From Hibiscus mutabilis (lineage: Eukaryota; Streptophyta; Magnoliopsida; Malvales; Malvaceae): DNA of 64,000 bases. The notes beneath the pieces were generated by a model. The model saw only the letters and a program-made list of their open reading frames with translations. It searched no databases and was not told where the DNA came from. The translations under genes were made by a program, and so were the position numbers. Location of the stretch: NCBI GenBank assembly GCA_019671005.1, contig CM033714.1, positions 54,077,741-54,141,740 on the forward strand, given 5' to 3'. Positions 1-11,066 of this stretch are shown piece by piece (the first letter of the stretch is position 1; every line of letters starts with the position of its first letter).

Positions 1-189
1 AGAAAACAAAGATTCAAAGCTCTCGCCAAGACAGGACGAAGGAAACCAAAATTGCCAGCAGAATCAGAAGGGACCATCTGCAAATTTCATCTGAAACCTC
101 AAAAGCGTTGGAAGAAGTAGGAATGCAGAAACAAGAGTCGAAACCAAATCCTCATAGAAATAGGTCAGGAAAGACGTAAATCAGGGGTG

Positions 190-690
190 AGAAACATGAG
201 TGCACAGTAAAACTCTCGATCTAGACATGAAGATTGAACCACCATCTATCAAACCCAACAACAGATTCAACCAGAGGGGAGCTTCCTCAATCCAGAATTG
301 AGCTGATGAAGCATATCGACCAAATTGGGCGAGTTGGTGCGCAGCTTTATTACATATTCTTGCAAGATGTCTGAAGGTGAAATCAATCAAATACTTTCAT
401 CTCATTTGCACATTTTTAATAATCATGCTAATAAGAGAACGATCATGAACGAGGGCATGAAGCTTCCGTATCACAGTGAGAGAATCTCCTTCAGCAATCA
501 CCTTCTTGAAGTTCAGATCGTGTGCAAGTTCGATGGCTTGTTCACAAGCTTTAGCCTCTGCAACAAAAGGGTCAGAAATGTTTGAATTCAAGAAGGTTCC
601 AGCTGCCATAAGCAAACCAATCATGGTTCCTTATAACAATACCAGAAACTGGCATAAGTCTGTTTTTGTCAAATGCAGCATCAAAATTAA
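190..690 (-). pseudogene. LINE C-terminal RNase H, frameshifted
   Basis: This plant-LINE RNase H removes the RNA strand of RNA:DNA hybrids. The minus strand shows INFDAAFD with the first catalytic Asp, EAKACEQAIELA with the Glu, and IAEGDSLTVIRKL with the second Asp. The end FTFRHLARICNKAAHQLAQF then FWIEEAPLWL is in another frame. At least two frame changes (near 626 and near 390) break the domain. Its position at the very end of ORF2 is normal for this lineage. Confidence 0.83.
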
Positions 691-1039
691 TTTTCATAAC
701 ATCATTAGGTGGAGGGAGCCAACACTTGATAGAAAAGGACTCGGGTTGGCGTTTGAAGAGTCCATAGACTCATGCTCTCTTATGAAGGATTTGATAAAAG
801 TGGTAATAGCAAATAAGTCATTCTGTGCATTTTCATGGAGAACCTTGTTTCTATGACTCCAAATGGCCCATAAAGCAACGAAAAGGGAAGTACACTTTGC
901 ATAAGGCAAACTGAGCGTGAACTGAGCAAACCATTGAAGCCAATCATGAGCAAGTAAATGTCGAGGGACATCAATTTGCAATGATGCAAACACCCGGGAT
1001 GAGAAAGTGCAATGTTGAACAAGATGAGCTAATTTATCG

Positions 1040-1790
1040 GACCTTTACCACAAAGCCGACAAGTTGTATTAACAGCAAGGCGTCTAGCAGAGAGATTGCA
1101 GAGCATAGGCAGAAAATTCTTAGCAAAACGCCATACTGTTATTTTAATTTTGGAGGGGATAGGTGAAGTTCAAAGATTGTCATAAAAGGCTTGTAGCAAT
1201 GTAGTGGGAAATGGGGAATTATTCTGAGTACTTGCCTCTGAAGGCTGTAATAAGAGACGATAGCCAGATTTCACATAATACTCGCCAGTAAGATCTCCCC
1301 TCCAAATAAGCATGTCAGGTTGAGCAACATTTGGCAAAAGCACACAAAGAATTCTTTTTGCAAGGCTCTCGTCAAATAAAGTGGTGACAGTGTCTCCTTC
1401 CAAGTATGAGAAGATGGGTCAAAATGAACTGACACCCTAGGATAATTGATATTAATACTCATCCCAGAGATACGTCCACTTCCCAGACATGGTAGCCAAG
1501 CACCGTTCCTGGTACTAATAGAATGGCCACAACCAACCCTCCATCCTATACCTTTCTCAAGAAGTCCACGTGCACTCCAAATACTTCTCCAAGTGAACGA
1601 TGGACAAGAGCCTAAGTTTGAGCACAAAAAATCAGTTGAAGGGAAGTACTTGGCTTTCAAAATGCAAGCAAGGAGGCAATTTGGATTAGTTGCAATTCGC
1701 CAACTCTGTTTGGCTAGGAGAGCGATGTTGATTTTGGCCATGTCTCTAAATCCCATACCACCAAGAGATTTTGGAAAACATAATGTTAGC
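1040..1790 (-). pseudogene. LINE ORF2 C-terminal and zinc-binding region
   Basis: The open frame 1756-1271 reads MGFRDMAKINIALLAKQSWR, KAKYFP, TWRSIWSARGLLEKGIGWRVG, a stretch strongly conserved in plant LINE proteins just after RT. A neighbouring frame (1403-1170) carries LIWRGDLTGEYYVKSGYRLL, the start of the zf-RVT region, so there is a frameshift near 1400. The remaining Cys and Trp positions of zf-RVT are only partly readable down to about 1040. Confidence 0.82.
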
Positions 1791-1799
1791 CAACTGGAC

Positions 1800-2746
1800 C
1801 AATGAATGCCTCTCTTAGAACCATTGTTGCGCCACCAAAACTTATGATGGACTCCAATTCAGGACAAAACGAAGAAGGGAATAGGAAGCATTGCATGGCA
1901 AAAGATGGGATGCCTTGGAGGACCCACTTAATAAAAACCTCTTTACCACTCATAGACAAGAATTTCACACTCCAGTTGTCAATATTCTGGTTCATTTTGT
2001 TCCATAGGTTAGCAAAAGCTTCTTTCTTCCTTCGTCCAACCATAGTAGGAAGCCTCAAGTATTTTTCAGGATTAGATGAAATACGAACTCCAAAGCGTGA
2101 GCCCAATACATTCTTGGTCTTTGGTGAAACAATCGCACTGAAGTAGATGAGGATTTGTCGAAGTTAACCTTATGTACTGATGCAGCTTCATACTCCAAAA
2201 TTAAATCCTTCACAACCTCAACCCTTGTGCCGGATGCTCCCCAAAGATAATGCTATCGTCTGCAAAGAACAAGTGGGTGACCGCTAATCAGCTTCTTCCT
2301 AAGGTGGCTCCTTTCAGTCTACTCGAATGTTTTGCAGAGTTCAAAATAGTGGAAAATCCTTCAGCACAGATAAGGAATAAATAAGGGATGATAGGATCAC
2401 CTTGGCGTATCCCACGGCTCGAAAGAAAACATCACCAGTAATACCGTTAAAAATAACGGAATAAGAAACAATTTTCATACAAGACATCACTAAAGCAACA
2501 AAACAGACATGAAATCCCATTTTCAGCATCATTTTTCTCAACGAAAGACCATTCAATCCTGTCGTAAGTCTTGCTCATATCGAGTTTTAAGGCAAACGAC
2601 CCATGCTTGCCTGATTTCTTCCTTTTCAAAGAATGTAAATATTCGTAGGCTATAAGAATATTTTCGGTAATCTACCGACCGAGAAGAAAAGCTCACCGGG
2701 CTTCATCGATATTGTCACCCAACACCATTCAAAATCTATTAGCAAT
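1800..2746 (-). pseudogene. LINE reverse transcriptase core
   Basis: After the LTR the frame continues LANRF...DNIDEA, then GR-ITENILIAYEYLHSL, FALKLDMSKTYDRIEWSF and, at 2243-2266, the catalytic FADDSIIF. Further on, YLRLPTMVGRRKKEAF and VKFLSMSGKEVFIKWVLQ (1786-2106) are the thumb-side motifs of plant LINE RT. The catalytic Asp pair is intact, but there are in-frame stops (for example TAG in the GR-ITEN motif) and frame changes, so it is dead. Confidence 0.87.
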
Positions 2747-4170
2747 TGTTGGAGTATGTCCAAAGACCAATCATGAGATAGTTGTAAAAGACATACTTAT
2801 TTTATCTTATTTATTAATGTAAAGTCATTATTATTATTTTAGTCTTATTCTGTGCATCTATAAATAAACTGAATTATAATAAAGTCCTTAGAATAATATA
2901 GTTATTCTTGAATGTCCTTAGTCGAGAATTATTGTGGGCATGAACAACAATAATGTATTAAGACTAATATGTAGTTGATTGATGACAAAGTGTTGTCATT
3001 GACACGGAGATGTCAAAATCAATACATAAGTATGTGTTAGAGAACAATATACTAGACTGACCCGCTATGAGCATGTTTCTTGACAGTCACAACATTGCTC
3101 ATGATGATAACATGTATTTTGATACGGTCAAACGTATGTCGTAACTGACTACACTATAAAGACTGATATTGGATATGTCAGGATCTGTGTAGTGGAATAT
3201 GGTTGATCAAGATAGGATTTGTCCCTCCTACATAATAGGAGTAATATCGTAGGCCACTTGATTGAGTGAGACTAGAAAATGCATGGCCATGCTCGAATAA
3301 ATTGATATGGGATATCATAGTTATTCGTTTATAAGAGTCTACTCAAGATATCAAGAAATATTAGATGGACTATACAAGTATGACTAATCTATGACTTGTG
3401 TCCGATCTAGATATGAGGACAAAAGGATGAAATACATAAAAGAAGTTAATCACGGGAAAAGGTTAAATCAAACTACGACTTCATGTAACTTAGATAACAA
3501 TGATGTATTGTTAGATGCCATTCATTGCTTGTAATATTAGAATTATTCTGGATATTACTGCAAACGTTACATGAACCTACAAGGGTCACACTCTATGATT
3601 AAAATGAACAAATATCGACTAGATAACATGTGTACAAACTTGTTGCGCACGAAATAAGTAAAACCGACATTATTATGATTATTGAAATTATAGATAATTT
3701 TGTTTATATATATTTTAATACTAGATAATTAATGTAATTATCAGATACTATTAAAATATATATTCTAAAGAAACCTGATAGAAGTAGAATCAGATTCTAC
3801 ATATTTAATTATATTCGGATAAATATAATGTATATTTAAAGAATCCAAATTTAATTAGAATTAGGGTTTTAAATGTTATATAAAGGCATGAGGTCTAGCA
3901 ACCAAAGATATGCTTTTCAGAAAACCTCTTTAACAGTTAGAGAAGAGAAAATATTGTTCGTTTTATTTGGGTGGACTGTGTAGAGGTCAGAACGCTACTG
4001 TGACGACTCAGATTCGATTTGGATTCTCCTATACTTTTTGCGGATTTCCAGATTTATTGAGGTAACGTTCATCCTTTATCACCCTAAATTCATCCCTTGT
4101 ATATTGATCATTGGTGGATTACGCTGAATAATTTTTTCTGATGTGCCATGGGGTGTACCAGCGATTCCCA
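2747..4170 (+). repeat. Solo LTR, 1424 bp, inserted in the LINE RT gene
   Basis: The segment starts TGTTGGAGTATGTCC and ends CGATTCCCA (TG...CA). LINE RT coding sequence flanks it on both sides. The flanking pentamers are GCAAT (2742-2746) and ACGGT (4171-4175); these are a plausible but badly decayed target duplication, so the ends rest mainly on the LINE reading frame. TATATAAA at 3877-3884 is a likely core promoter and sets the orientation as plus. No gag or pol reading frame is present, so it is a solo LTR left by recombination. I guess Ty1/copia from the style of the ends, without proof. Confidence 0.75.
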
Positions 4171-4175
4171 ACGGT

Positions 4176-4330
4176 CGCTTTTGCTATGATCTTGTATAAA
4201 ATGTTACAAAGGCTTATTAGCCTAAATTGGGACATAGAAGACGGATGGGAGACTTTGGGAATAAGAGCGATCCCATTAATGGGAGTCATAACTTGGGAGT
4301 CATTTAAAACTCCTAAGCAGAAGCTCGTAA
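4176..4330 (-). pseudogene. LINE reverse transcriptase, N-terminal fragment upstream of the LTR insertion
   Basis: The minus strand reads INGIALIPKV then FRLISLCNILYKIIAKA, the standard first RT motifs of plant LINEs (IPK and PISLCNV-YKI). The frame stops exactly at the edge of the solo LTR and resumes at 2746 with the next expected residues (LANRF). This placement defines the insertion site within a few bases. Confidence 0.85.
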
Positions 4331-4339
4331 CCTCATGCC

Positions 4340-5132
4340 CTAATAAATGCCAGTACTTTTGATAAAATAGTGCTGGAAATCAGCATCAAAACGAAAAGGC
4401 TTTGGTATGTTACGGCCCCTGAAATTTAAGTTACCTTCAGTGTCCATTAGGATCGGACAATGATTAGAAAAGGTATGAGAAAGATGCTTCACGGAATAAG
4501 TCGGAAATCTTTCCCACCACTCAGAATTTATAACTCCTCTGTCAAGACATTCTCGTACGTTATTGGTAGAAAATTTTCCTTTTTCCCAAGTGTACCAGCG
4601 TCCAGAGTAACTAAGACTAGAGAGGTCAAGATCATTTAGGGTATCACGGAAAGCTGCCATATTCCTTTCAAATCAAACTCTACCTCATTTTTTTCTGAGA
4701 AAACTATTATCTCATTGAAGTCTCCTATGTCAAGTCATGGCAGCAAATGGTATCCTCCTAGGTGACGTAATAGGTTCCAAGACGCACCTCTTTCACTCTC
4801 AACAGATTTCCATAGAACCCTCTAAAGCTCCACTTCATAGAGCCATCAATTGTGGATATATCAGTGTCGATATAATGTCGGGAATAACTCCTCACAGAGA
4901 CGGAGACATCTCGATTCCAACCTAAAGACAAGCCACCCCTAAAACTACAAGAATCAACATCCAACCCATTGACAAAACCACACCTTTTTCGAATACTTTC
5001 CATCTTGCGTGCACTAACTTTTGTTTCGATAAGAAACAAAATGTGGGGATTGATCTTTCTCAACTTGTTTTTAAGAAGACGAACAGTTCGTGGCTTTCCT
5101 AGCCCGCGATCATTCTAGCATAGAACTTTCAT
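4340..5132 (-). pseudogene. LINE endonuclease domain (EEP family), broken
   Basis: This is the N-terminal nicking endonuclease of LINE ORF2, which cuts target DNA to prime reverse transcription. A start codon at 5132 opens MKVLC, a TAG stop (plus 5115-5117), then NDRGLGKPRTVR, matching the usual opening of plant LINE endonucleases; the stop stands where a Trp is normal. Reading continues as INPHILFLIETKVSA with the conserved ET pair, then the middle part to about 4758. After a break, a second open stretch (4660-4340) carries LSYSGRWYTWEKGK and ECLDRGV, the usual C-terminal part, followed by SNHCPIL with the conserved terminal HxPI-like motif. The order and spacing fit one domain of about 260 residues. 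Confidence 0.85.
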
Positions 5133-5346
5133 AGTGCCCGATACTTCTCTCTTGTCTTTTAGTTTTGCATATGTGTAATTTGTAAATACAACTGAATAGT
5201 ACGAAATAGAAAAACAACATGTATACATCCCAATTGTAAAATGATTGCAAACTGGGTTGGAAATTAAGGATGAAAGTTTGAGATTTCTTCACCTCTTTAT
5301 TCTTCCCTTATTCCTTCTACAAAACTAAGCTAAAATTCTAACATGG

Positions 5347-5382
5347 TGGAGATGCGGGGTAACGATCCCCGTACCTCTCGCA
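5347..5382 (-). pseudogene. tRNA-Ala relic, 3' half only
   Basis: The minus strand reads the 3' side of the anticodon stem (TGCGAG), the variable loop (AGGTA), a perfect T-arm (CGGGG, seven-base loop, CCCCG) and the acceptor 3' strand (CATCTCCA), as in plant nuclear tRNA-Ala. The 5' half with D-arm and anticodon is missing; the sequence beyond 5382 does not continue the tRNA. It could be a truncated gene, a retroposed fragment, or part of a SINE-like relic. Confidence 0.6.
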
Positions 5383-6315
5383 AATTTGCAATGTGCAGAC
5401 ATTTTGACTAAAGTTAACATTCCCCTATTTCATGTACCTTTTAAAATTTTGTGAACTCGATAGTCATGCTCCTTTAAACGACCTTAACTATGTATGTTGC
5501 AGTGCATTTGAAAAATCTCTTCGTGCTCGTTTAGTAAAGGTAAGCGATTAAAGTCGGTGGGTTTTTTTTCTTTCCCCCATCTTTCTCATTTTATTGTCTT
5601 TTCTAGATCTGCTGGACTTCTAACAAATTTCTTAACTTCTACCGGACAAATCCCAACACAGATTATAGTTGCCTCAGTACATTCGGTTCCTACTTCATTC
5701 AAAGAAATCGGATTGGGAGATTCTTTAGTTAAAATTATAATGGTTTTGAGAATAAACGTAAATAATAGGCTCTCAATTTTCAAGCCTAGAATTTTCATGG
5801 GTTAAAAATGTATAGAGATAGAGAGCATTAGGCAGTAGAGTAAGATTGATAGAGACTTGTTTTTCGCCTAATTTGCAATGTTTGCTTGTAATAATTAATC
5901 AAATAAAGCATTAATCAACGTGAAAAAATATACGGTGTGAATTAGGGATTAATATAGTAGATTATGTATTGAGTTAGATGAAGAAGAATATGGGTGATGG
6001 TAAAGGGGAGAAGAAATAAAAAATTGTAAATACAGAGGATTAAGTGTATAATAATAGAAATTGTTTTTATTTCGGTGGTCAAAATAGGAGTGAAGTAATA
6101 GTTTAGGGACTATTTAGATAATTTATCCTTCTTTTTATTGTTCCAAATCAGCCTCTCGTTAACGTTTAATGGCAACAAACGTCCCAGTGACCATAAGTTT
6201 ACAAATCGAAAACGTAAGTGACCATAACGGTCAAATTTAAAAGTCGGTGACCAAAATTGTAAAAACCATAAACATAAGTGACCATTGGAGTAGTTTACCC
6301 ATAGCAAAAATGTAT
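5383..6315. other. Non-coding AT-rich spacer
   Basis: No supported gene. The last 200 bases contain several loose copies of an AAGTGACCAT-like phrase, typical of decayed repeats. It ends at the left LTR of element O; the pentamer next to that LTR is TGTAT (6311-6315), with no matching copy visible at the other end because that LTR is truncated. Confidence 0.6.
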
Positions 6316-6782
6316 TGTTGATGGCCAAAATGGTCAAGGTCTAGAGATAGTGGTCCGATGATGACTATGATGGCCATTATAGGTTAGATGGCTTTTCTTG
6401 GTCGGAGCTTGTGTCTCTGTTTCTTTTCTTGAGTGGTCGTCATACATACCTCGAGGAGGTCCCGTTCTCTCTTGTTGAATGCCTGGTTTTATACTACTTG
6501 GAAATGTGTCACGATGGGGTTGTCGTGGTCGATTGGACTGGTTATAACCTGAGGTTCCCTCGTTATCCGTGGCGACTACATGCCTAGGCACGTGGTCATG
6601 GGACGTCGCATGTGGTCTTGTCTGTGTTACGAAGAGTATCATGCTGGTTTGCGGGTAGTTCTTTGTGTAACTGTTCGTATGCATTGTTGTGCTTATCGCT
6701 GATTACCTCTTGGGTTGTATCATTCGCGGTCTTGCCTATTTTGGTTTTGACACATGGCGGTGCTTGTTTATAGGTACTAACA
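6316..6782 (-). repeat. Element O 3' LTR, 467 bp
   Basis: Plus-strand bounds are TGTTGATGG and GGTACTAACA, giving TG...CA. It aligns well with 29769-30053 over its first 285-300 bases. The interior side is followed directly by a polypurine tract (minus strand). The LTR is short compared with those of elements I and A. Confidence 0.82.
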
Positions 6783-6794
6783 ATCGCCCCCAGG
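6783..6794 (-). other. Element O polypurine tract
   Basis: The minus strand reads CCTGGGGGCGAT directly before the LTR start TGTTAGTACC. A G-rich purine run in this place is the primer for plus-strand synthesis. Confidence 0.7.
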
Positions 6795-7047
6795 TGAAGA
6801 AAGGTTATAAAGTGACTTTGGCGAACCTGAGGAGTTTTAAGAGGATTCCCAGTGGTTTCTTCTCACGGCAAATTTTTTGGTAAATTATCGTGCAAGGGCT
6901 TTTTGAAGGGACATATACATATAAGGTGTGACAAAATTTTATAGTGAACCGATCCGTTTTCTTTAAAGGATAAGTCGTTGTATATGAAACATCGCTTGAT
7001 AGGCCTTTTTATTAGCGATGCGTGTTGAAAACGGCACGACTCCTGGC

Positions 7048-7055
7048 TATAAATA
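7048..7055 (+). promoter_or_regulatory. TATA box of the antisense gene of element O
   Basis: TATAAATA stands about 100 bases before the ATG at 7157 on the plus strand, inside element O next to its 3' LTR. Its position and perfect plant consensus suggest that the antisense gene has a promoter separate from the LTR. No transcript evidence is available. Confidence 0.5.
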
Positions 7056-7156
7056 GGTTTCATCATTTTTTTTAAATATTTTATCTTGAGTATTCTACTA
7101 GTCGCACTTTGCTTGCTTTGTAAAAAAACAAGAGGGATTTTTACTTTTTTACTCTG

Positions 7157-7851
7157 ATGGCGAATTCACCTATTGTGGAAAGTGATGAAGTTGTTTGTAG
7201 TACAGACAGTAATGAGATGTTGAAAACTTTGAAGTGTCGAGGACTTATTGTCGTAAACAATTTTTGCTATAGGTTTAGTGGGCCATAGGGGTCACATCAT
7301 TTGAGTGCTTGCTCCGACGAAGGGAGGTCATGGTATTTGGTTCCTCTTTATGCTTTCGAAGCCGAGTTTCATCTACTATTGCACTCTTTTTTGTGGATTG
7401 GCTAAACTGGTATGATGTGGAACTAGGTCAGTTGTTTGGGGAGAGTTGGTGGATTCTGATGACCTATTTTCTAAATTGCAAAATACACGGGGACTAGCCC
7501 TCGATTAATGTTTTCGTTATTGTTATAACATAATGGCTGGTCATAACAAGAATGCAAGGGGTTTCATAAGCATTGGTTATTGTACAGGAAGGGCATTAGT
7601 GATGAGCAACTATGCTGTGAATCTTCGCCTAAATATTGCAAAGTACATTATAGTAGAATGTGCTTTTGGGGGATTTCCATTCCTTGTTGTTTGGTGTCAA
7701 TCGTCGCAGGACAGGATCGCACCTCTAGATGTGCGGGAATTGTCTCCTAACGAGTTGAAACTTCTCAAAAGGTTAGAGAATGACCCGTCTGTGCACTAAT
7801 GAAGACATATGCACTCTTAGGAATATTTGGGTGCATTGTCTAGAGGGAAAG
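7157..7851 (+). pseudogene. Antisense gene of element O, 5' part (putative plant gypsy-type transposon / mobile-domain protein)
   Basis: An ATG at 7157 opens MANSPIVESDEVV; across frames one then reads CSDEGRSWYLVPLYAFEAEF, HLLLHSFLW, and in another frame FVDWLNWYDVELGQLFGESW. A further open frame (7533-7799) carries GFISIGYCTGRA, FGGFPFLVVWC and RIAPLDVRELSPNELKLLKR. This series (xxYLPLYAFE-GFRLPLHPFF, NWYDVAPGQ, GFPF-WC, LSPNE) is what plant proteins annotated as putative gypsy-type transposon (Pfam Transposase_28-like) show. Function is unknown. It runs opposite to pol and is cut at 7851 by a 3.2 kb solo LTR. Stops and frameshifts make it non-functional. Confidence 0.65.
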
Positions 7852-10800
7852 TGTAACCCCCTTGACCCGATCTAGACGCTAGACTAAACTGAGCGAGCTA
7901 CATTGGATTTACCGAAACAAACCCAAACGAGTTACTTGAACTTAAGCCCTATTTTTTTCTTTTTATCTTATCTAGATGCATAATTAAATCATATGGTGAA
8001 CATACTGGCAGCAGATACTTCTACATTTGAATCAGACATCAAATAGACATCAAATTAAGCGTAATTACAAATTAGGGACCAAAATGCAAATCTGATAAAC
8101 TACGAGGACTTACTTAATTCCGAAGTTACCAAACCTTAATTAATTAGGTTACATACACGACGGTTAAATCTCAACTTAAAACAATCATCCAATCTCATTT
8201 AATTACGTTAACGAAAAATAGTGACCAATTTGCAAGAATCAAACTTTAGCGTAGCAATTACCAAAAATAACTGACTCGGTACTGGTACACCCTCAGATTG
8301 TATCGATACGATATTGCTTTGTAAAGGGGTTAGGCATATCGGTACCCCATATGCAATTTTGCACAGATTTGAGCCTTATTAGACCCCGCGTACCGAAACT
8401 TAGGGAGCCGTATCAGTACGATTGGGTTTGTAATGACCTATTGGCCAAACATTTGACTCTTAGGGCTCAACCGAACATGCTTCAAACAACATATAAACAT
8501 CATACCAATTCAACTCTACCAATTTCCATGAAAATAAGGTGGCATAGGCATTAAGGAAGCAAAGTCAATCCTTAAGGTAGACCTATAGGCATGATATCTA
8601 CCCTCACATGCTTAAATCTTCCCAAAGCCCTCAAGTCCAAACATAAACCAACATACAAGCTCAAAACACCACAAGAAACATGTCCAAAAATAGGGAGTAG
8701 CGAAAAAACCCTCTCAAATACAACTTGGTCACATTGCCTTTATTACTACTAAGCATTTATCAAACCATACTTGGAATAGTTCAACTCTTGGATTCCTTCT
8801 TGCTTGCTCAATGCCTTAAAGGTCTACTTATCTGAATTGATGAGAAAGGAGAGCGTAAGCATAAAATGCCTAGTGAGGGATTGCCCAAAATACTCATCAA
8901 TGCATTAATATAATTTACTTAAAAACATGTAATGTATATCATGCCAAAACATATCATGCTTCTTTTATCTTCCCAAACCATGTACAACAAACCATATGCT
9001 AAAATGTATCATGAATCTCAAGCATACTCATATGCTAACCTCAATTTAATCCTTCACATGATTAATTAACCAAAAACAAAGCTTAAAGAGCACAACATGT
9101 ATAAATCACATTATACAAAATATAACCATTTACCATGATACATTAGTTCATATATTGGCATTAATGTGGCCCAAAACCAAACCTTCCATTTGTAAAACAC
9201 ATCGGATACACGGATTTCACAAGTGGTTCCCAAGACCACTTCACATCCATCTCTGACCGGAGCAATCGGCATAATTAACCCCTCAATGGTTATGATGTAA
9301 ATAATATCCACCAGCGGGAGAATACGCCACAATTAACCCCTCGACTGATGGGGTTCCCACGGTGGAGAAACGGTACACTCACAACCCCTCGACACATATG
9401 AGGTAACTTATTATAGTGCACTTTAAAACCTATGGCTAGCCAACTATATCCGATAACATTTAACCTTTGTCACTTGCCAATATACTCAATTAAATCATGA
9501 TACCTCACTATGTTATATATGCATCAATCAAACCAATTTCCAATATATTAAACCATGTATTTTAGCATTTCCAAAATTCTTTCACAAACCATTTATCATA
9601 ATCATATATCATCAACATATGATCATTTGAAACACCTTTCATTGCTAAAACATGCATATAACAGTAGGTAATCAAATCCATAAACAAGAGCATGAGAATG
9701 TATTTTATAAAACTGAAAATGAGAACGAGAATGTCCAATACTTACTTCCCAGCTTAGACAAGTATTTCAAGCTTAATATAAACTCCCAAAATCACTTTCA
9801 AACCTTTTTAAAGCTTTAAATCTAATTTCCACTCACCGACAACACAAAACCCCTACTTGCCGGCGTGAAATCAAGCTTCTGAAACTTTGCCAATTGTTGT
9901 AGGATCAATATCCCATGTTTTAACCACATAATAATAGAGGATTAATGCATCATTATGCATCCATAATCCCAACAACATCCACTCCCAACTTTGCCTCAGC
10001 AAAAACCATCAAACATCTTCTAAAAACAATCGAAAAACATCACCAAACACAACCTAAACAAAGCCCAGCCACAACCTATCTATTTGAACATCTTAACAAC
10101 ATAAATTAACATCTAAAACACTTATATCCACACCTTATACCTCCAGTAACCTTTTAACACCATAAACACCTCAAAATCTAACTAATCACAACCTAGAAAA
10201 TTAGCAATTCAATTAGTTTCGGGATTCCTATTACAAATCCATCTTTATAACATTCAATGACATTACTAACATGATCTAAATCAATCTAGATCATCAAAAA
10301 TCAGATTTATAACAAAGATCTTCCAATTTCCTATTAAAACTCACTTTTACCCTTTTAATCTTGATTTAATCATCAACACATAACAAAAATCTATTGTAAA
10401 GGATAAAGAACTTGGGGATTTCAGTAAACCTTTGATTAGAGGAGAGAAATGAAAATTACCTTTAAGAGTTGGCTTCTCCCTTAATTAGCATGATTTTAGT
10501 GAAATCTCCAAGAAATCAAGTAAGATTTGATGTAGAAATCTAAGGAATCAATTGAGAAATCAAAATAAAATAAAAAAGAGTTGATTACTGATCATTTTGG
10601 AAGAAGAAAAGTAGTTTGGCTGGTGGGAAAATTGAGAGAAAAGTAGTTACGTGAAAAAAGTGAATTAGCTATTAAAACCAAATTAATTAAATCTATTTTG
10701 TTTTTATTTAATAACCATTTAAAAATACCCTAATTTAAGGGAAAAGTCTGATTAAAAACATTGGTAGATTAACTCAAAGATTCTAAGTTTTGACCTTTTT

Positions 10801-11061
10801 ATGATTCAGTCACCAAAAATAGTTTTGAAAACTTACATTTTAGTCACTAAACCGAAATGTTATTAAATTCGAATTTACTTTACCAAATTGAGTTTACCAA
10901 AAACCCTCAATATATTGATTAGATTTTTTTCTATATTTTATTTCACATTAAAACATTTATCATGAATTAATTCTTGAAACTAACTCGGACCGACTAATTT
11001 GGTTCACCTGAACCGTCTATTCTATCTAGCTAACTTCTAGGCCCAAAATCGTGGCATTACA
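7852..11061. repeat. Solo LTR, 3210 bp, with perfect 5 bp target duplication
   Basis: It starts TGTAACCCCCTTGACC and ends GTGGCATTACA. GAAAG flanks it on both sides (7847-7851 and 11062-11066), so both ends are exact. It holds no gag or pol reading frame. Around 8270-8430 it carries GTATCGATACG and GTACCGATACG-like phrases like those in the LTRs of element I, and its ends are of the same style (TGTAAC...TTACA/GTAACA), so it probably belongs to a related Del/Tekay-like family. Orientation is likely minus by this analogy but is not proven. Confidence 0.88.
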
Positions 11062-11066
11062 GAAAG

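Larger units (their letters stand above)
1..5132 (-). mobile_element. Non-LTR retrotransposon (plant LINE), degenerate, split by a solo LTR
   Basis: Read on the minus strand, the pieces follow the order of a plant LINE ORF2: apurinic-type endonuclease (4340-5132), reverse transcriptase (4176-4330 and 1800-2746), the RT C-terminal and zinc-binding region (1040-1790), and a plant-type RNase H (190-690). ORF1 (the nucleic-acid-binding protein) is not visible upstream of the endonuclease, so the copy is 5' truncated or its ORF1 has decayed. Positions 1-180 are probably 3' UTR, and the 3' end may lie outside the window. Stops and at least one frameshift make it inactive. RT between the two halves is interrupted by the LTR at 2747-4170. 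The assignment to LINE is firm; the lineage is not. Confidence 0.9.

Noticed and set aside
5557..5805. Small coding gene between the LINE and element O
   Set aside because: No domain or splice or promoter signal is present; both strands are open by chance in AT-rich DNA.
7309..7497. Membrane protein
   Set aside because: The hydrophobic stretch is part of the antisense transposon-protein relic (NWYDVELGQ region), not a separate gene.
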